From NCBI GenBank assembly GCA_003500955.1, contig DNQP01000058.1, forward strand, positions 1 to 7,312: a stretch of DNA of 7,312 nucleotides, given 5' to 3'. Positions within the stretch are counted from its first letter, which is position 1, and every line of letters starts with the position of its first letter. The position numbers were made by a program, and so were the translations under genes. Source of the DNA: Curvibacter sp. GTDB taxonomy: Bacteria > Pseudomonadota > Gammaproteobacteria > Burkholderiales > Burkholderiaceae_C. A model generated the notes under the pieces. It searched no databases and had not been told where the DNA came from. It saw only the letters and a list, made by a program, of their open reading frames with translations. This document shows, in pieces, positions 5,592 through 7,312 of this stretch.

Positions 5592-6416
5592 ATGAAAGAA
5601 CTGCCCAACCCCACGTTTCCGCTGTCACCCGTCGCCCTGCCCCGGGGGTCGCTTCACCGCCCGTCTGAAAACCACGCTCAGGCGCAGCGCGGCGGCATTG
5701 AAGTCTCGTGGGCGCGCCATCTCGATGAAGTCCGTGCGGCGCAGCGACTGAGGCACGACATCTTTGCCGGCGAGATGGGCGCGCGCCTGTCCACCACGGT
5801 GCCGGGGCACGATGTGGATCTGTTCGACGACTACTGCGAACACCTGCTGGTGCGTGACCAGGAGTCGAAGCAGGTCATCGGCACCTACCGCGTGCTCACC
5901 CCGGAGCAGGCCCAGCGCATCGGCAGCACCTACAGCGAGCTGGAGTTCGACCTCACGCGCCTGCGCGCCCTGCGCGAGCGCATGGTGGAGCTGGGCCGCA
6001 GCTGCGTGCACCCCGATTTCCGCCACGGTGGCGTCATCATGGCCCTGTGGGGCGCGCTGGCCGAGTTCATGGTGCGCAACAAGCTCGACACCATGATCGG
6101 CTGCGCCAGCATCCCCATGTTGCACAACGGTGTGGTCAGCGGCGACGTGGCGGCCAGCATCTGGCGTCAGGTGCGCGAGACGCACATGGCGCCGATCGAA
6201 CACCAGGTCTGGCCGCGCCTGCCGCTGCCGGTCGAAGAGCTCGACAGCCATCTGGACGTGGAGCCGCCGGCCCTGATCAAGGGCTACCTGCGCCTGGGCG
6301 CCAAGGTGCTGGGCGCACCGGCCTGGGACCCGGACTTCAACAGCGCCGATCTGCCCATGCTCATGCGCATCGCCGACCTGCCGGCGCGCTACCGCAAGCA
6401 TTTCCTGGGGGCCTGA
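5592..6416 (+). CDS. OlsB/hemolysin-type GNAT family acyltransferase
   Basis: The 274-residue protein belongs to the GNAT-fold group that includes OlsB, the ornithine N-alpha-acyltransferase making lyso-ornithine lipid from 3-hydroxyacyl-ACP; its members are often annotated as hemolysin-like. Characteristic pieces are RLRHDIFAGEMGA (52-64), DDYCEHLLVRD (79-89), the strand VIGTYRVL (95-102), the core motif ELGRSCVHPDFR (133-144) with GG at 146-147, and the C-terminal GYLRLGAKVLGAPAWDPDFNSADLPML (231-257). There is no transmembrane segment, so it should act at the cytoplasmic face of the membrane. The first 35 residues are variable and probably disordered. Its stop overlaps the start of the metallophosphoesterase gene (TGATG), implying joint expression and a common lipid-related process. 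The fold family is secure. An ornithine-lipid role is an inference: no olsA-like acyltransferase follows in the window. Confidence 0.88.
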   Translation: MKELPNPTFPLSPVALPRGSLHRPSENHAQAQRGGIEVSWARHLDEVRAAQRLRHDIFAGEMGARLSTTVPGHDVDLFDDYCEHLLVRDQESKQVIGTYRVLTPEQAQRIGSTYSELEFDLTRLRALRERMVELGRSCVHPDFRHGGVIMALWGALAEFMVRNKLDTMIGCASIPMLHNGVVSGDVAASIWRQVRETHMAPIEHQVWPRLPLPVEELDSHLDVEPPALIKGYLRLGAKVLGAPAWDPDFNSADLPMLMRIADLPARYRKHFLGA

Positions 6417-7288
6417 TGAAGCACCCGCTCGAACACGGCAGTCACTGGCTGGGCCAGGCCATGGAACGCAGCACAGCCCAGGACCCCGATGAGGACAAGG
6501 GCGGCACCCGCCGCTACCGCACGGTCTTCATCTCGGACCTGCACCTGGGCACGCCGGGGTGCCGGGCCGAGGACCTGCTGGCCTTTCTCAAGGCCAGCTC
6601 CTGCGAGCATCTGTACCTCGTGGGCGACATCATCGACGGCTGGCAGCTGCGCCGCCGCTGGTTCTGGCCGCAGGCGCACAACGACGTGGTGCAAAAGCTG
6701 CTGCGTGCCGCGCGCAAGGGCTGCCGCGTCACCTTCGTGCCGGGCAACCACGACGAGTTCGCGCGCGGCTTCATCGGCCACCAGTTCGGCGGCATCGAGG
6801 TGGTGGACGACGCCGTGCACACCACGGCTGCGGGCCAGCGCCTGTGGGTCACGCACGGCGACTACTTCGACGGCGTGATCCAGTACGCCAAGTGGCTGGC
6901 CTATGTCGGCGACAACCTCTACGAGTTCGCGCTGCGCCTGAACCGCTACCTCAACCATCTGCGCGCCAAGTTCGGCCTGCCCTACTGGTCGCTTTCGGCC
7001 TACCTCAAGCTCAAGGTCAAGAAGGCCGTGAGCTTCATCAACGACTTCGAGCAGGCCGTCGCGCATGAAGCGCGCAAGCGCGGCCACCACGGCGTGGTCT
7101 GTGGCCACATCCACCATGCCGAGATCCGCGAGATCGAGGGTGTGCTCTACTGCAACGACGGCGACTGGGTTGAAAGCCTGACGGCCCTGGTCGAACACCA
7201 CGACGGACGCCTCGAGATCGTGCACTGGGGCGGGGAGGGTGTGCCCCAGGGCCTGCAGCAGCCCGCGCGCGCAGCCGTCACGGCATGA
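6416..7288 (+). CDS. LpxH-like metallophosphoesterase (UDP-2,3-diacylglucosamine diphosphatase family)
   Basis: This 290-residue calcineurin-like phosphoesterase has the full set of metal-binding motifs: SDLHLG (40-45, Asp41 and His43), GDIIDGW (70-76, Asp71), GNHDE (110-114), HGD (147-149) and GHIHHA (230-235, His231 and His233). LpxH cleaves UDP-2,3-diacylglucosamine to lipid X plus UMP in lipid A synthesis. This protein is longer than E. coli LpxH (240 residues), with a charged N-terminal extension of about 34 residues. A large basic, aromatic insert between the fourth and fifth motifs (about 155-215, including KFGLPYWSLSAYLKLKVKKAVSFINDF) may bind the membrane. These features mark the LpxH-like paralogue group rather than canonical LpxH, so the substrate may be another phospho- or nucleotide-linked lipid. 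The start ATG 6416 overlaps the upstream stop as TGATG. The enzyme class is certain, the substrate is not. Confidence 0.88.
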   Translation: MKHPLEHGSHWLGQAMERSTAQDPDEDKGGTRRYRTVFISDLHLGTPGCRAEDLLAFLKASSCEHLYLVGDIIDGWQLRRRWFWPQAHNDVVQKLLRAARKGCRVTFVPGNHDEFARGFIGHQFGGIEVVDDAVHTTAAGQRLWVTHGDYFDGVIQYAKWLAYVGDNLYEFALRLNRYLNHLRAKFGLPYWSLSAYLKLKVKKAVSFINDFEQAVAHEARKRGHHGVVCGHIHHAEIREIEGVLYCNDGDWVESLTALVEHHDGRLEIVHWGGEGVPQGLQQPARAAVTA

Positions 7289-7312
7289 AGTAGCGGCGGG
7301 CCAGCCCTGCGG
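7278..7312 (-). CDS. Possible 3' end of a convergent gene (partial)
   Basis: Read on the - strand, the last 35 bases give an open frame ending AGLARRYFMP and a TGA stop at 7280-7278. This would overlap the end of the phosphoesterase gene by 11 bases. The basic-aromatic tail looks like a plausible protein C-terminus, but ten codons cannot establish a gene. Confidence 0.2.
   Translation of the reverse strand, partial: AGLARRYFMP

Noticed and set aside
5625..6401. 258-residue - strand frame opposite the acyltransferase, and the similar frame at 6389-7225
   Set aside because: Both are Val/Ala/His-rich antisense reflections of conserved + strand enzymes, with no domain signature.
1..7312. Mobile element or recent island around the arsenic genes
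   Set aside because: No integrase, transposase, tRNA, target duplication or terminal repeats are visible, and base composition across the ars genes matches the neighbours.

Overview
The window is GC-rich, tightly packed bacterial chromosome, most likely from a betaproteobacterium of the order Burkholderiales (Comamonadaceae-like). This rests on the ftsH-folP-glmM gene order, on protein sequences that read like members of that group, and on the strong GC bias at third codon positions. It is a judgement from memory of these families, not a database match.

Region 1 (1-3374, + strand) is a core housekeeping block. It holds the 3' part of ftsH (membrane AAA+ zinc protease), then folP (dihydropteroate synthase, folate pathway), then glmM (phosphoglucosamine mutase, UDP-GlcNAc supply for peptidoglycan and LPS). 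A clear intrinsic terminator sits between ftsH and folP.

Region 2 (3375-4916, - strand) is a compact three-gene arsenic operon read as arsR > arsC > aquaporin-family channel. ArsR is a repressor with a C-terminal cysteine cluster. ArsC is a low-molecular-weight-phosphatase-type arsenate reductase. The last gene is an AqpS-like MIP channel that overlaps arsC by ATGA and probably takes the place of an ArsB or Acr3 pump. The proposed logic is that arsenate is reduced to arsenite, which then leaves through the channel down its gradient. A perfect 9-bp inverted repeat overlapping the arsR start codon is the likely operator. The stop codons of glmM and the channel gene abut exactly, tail to tail.

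Region 3 (4917-7312, + strand) starts with an unrecognised protein gene divergent from arsR and closed by an intrinsic terminator. A translationally coupled (TGATG) pair follows: an OlsB/hemolysin-type GNAT acyltransferase and a metallophosphoesterase of the LpxH-like (UDP-2,3-diacylglucosamine diphosphatase-like) family. The pair suggests an envelope-lipid function. The last bases may hold the 3' end of a convergent gene.

There is no tRNA, rRNA, CRISPR array, insertion sequence or integrase in the window. The most interesting item is the pump-less arsR-arsC-aqp operon, whose channel has altered pore motifs and whose operator has three half-sites. It resembles the known Sinorhizobium AqpS pathway but has a different gene order and no arsH in view, so it is a variant rather than a wholly new system.
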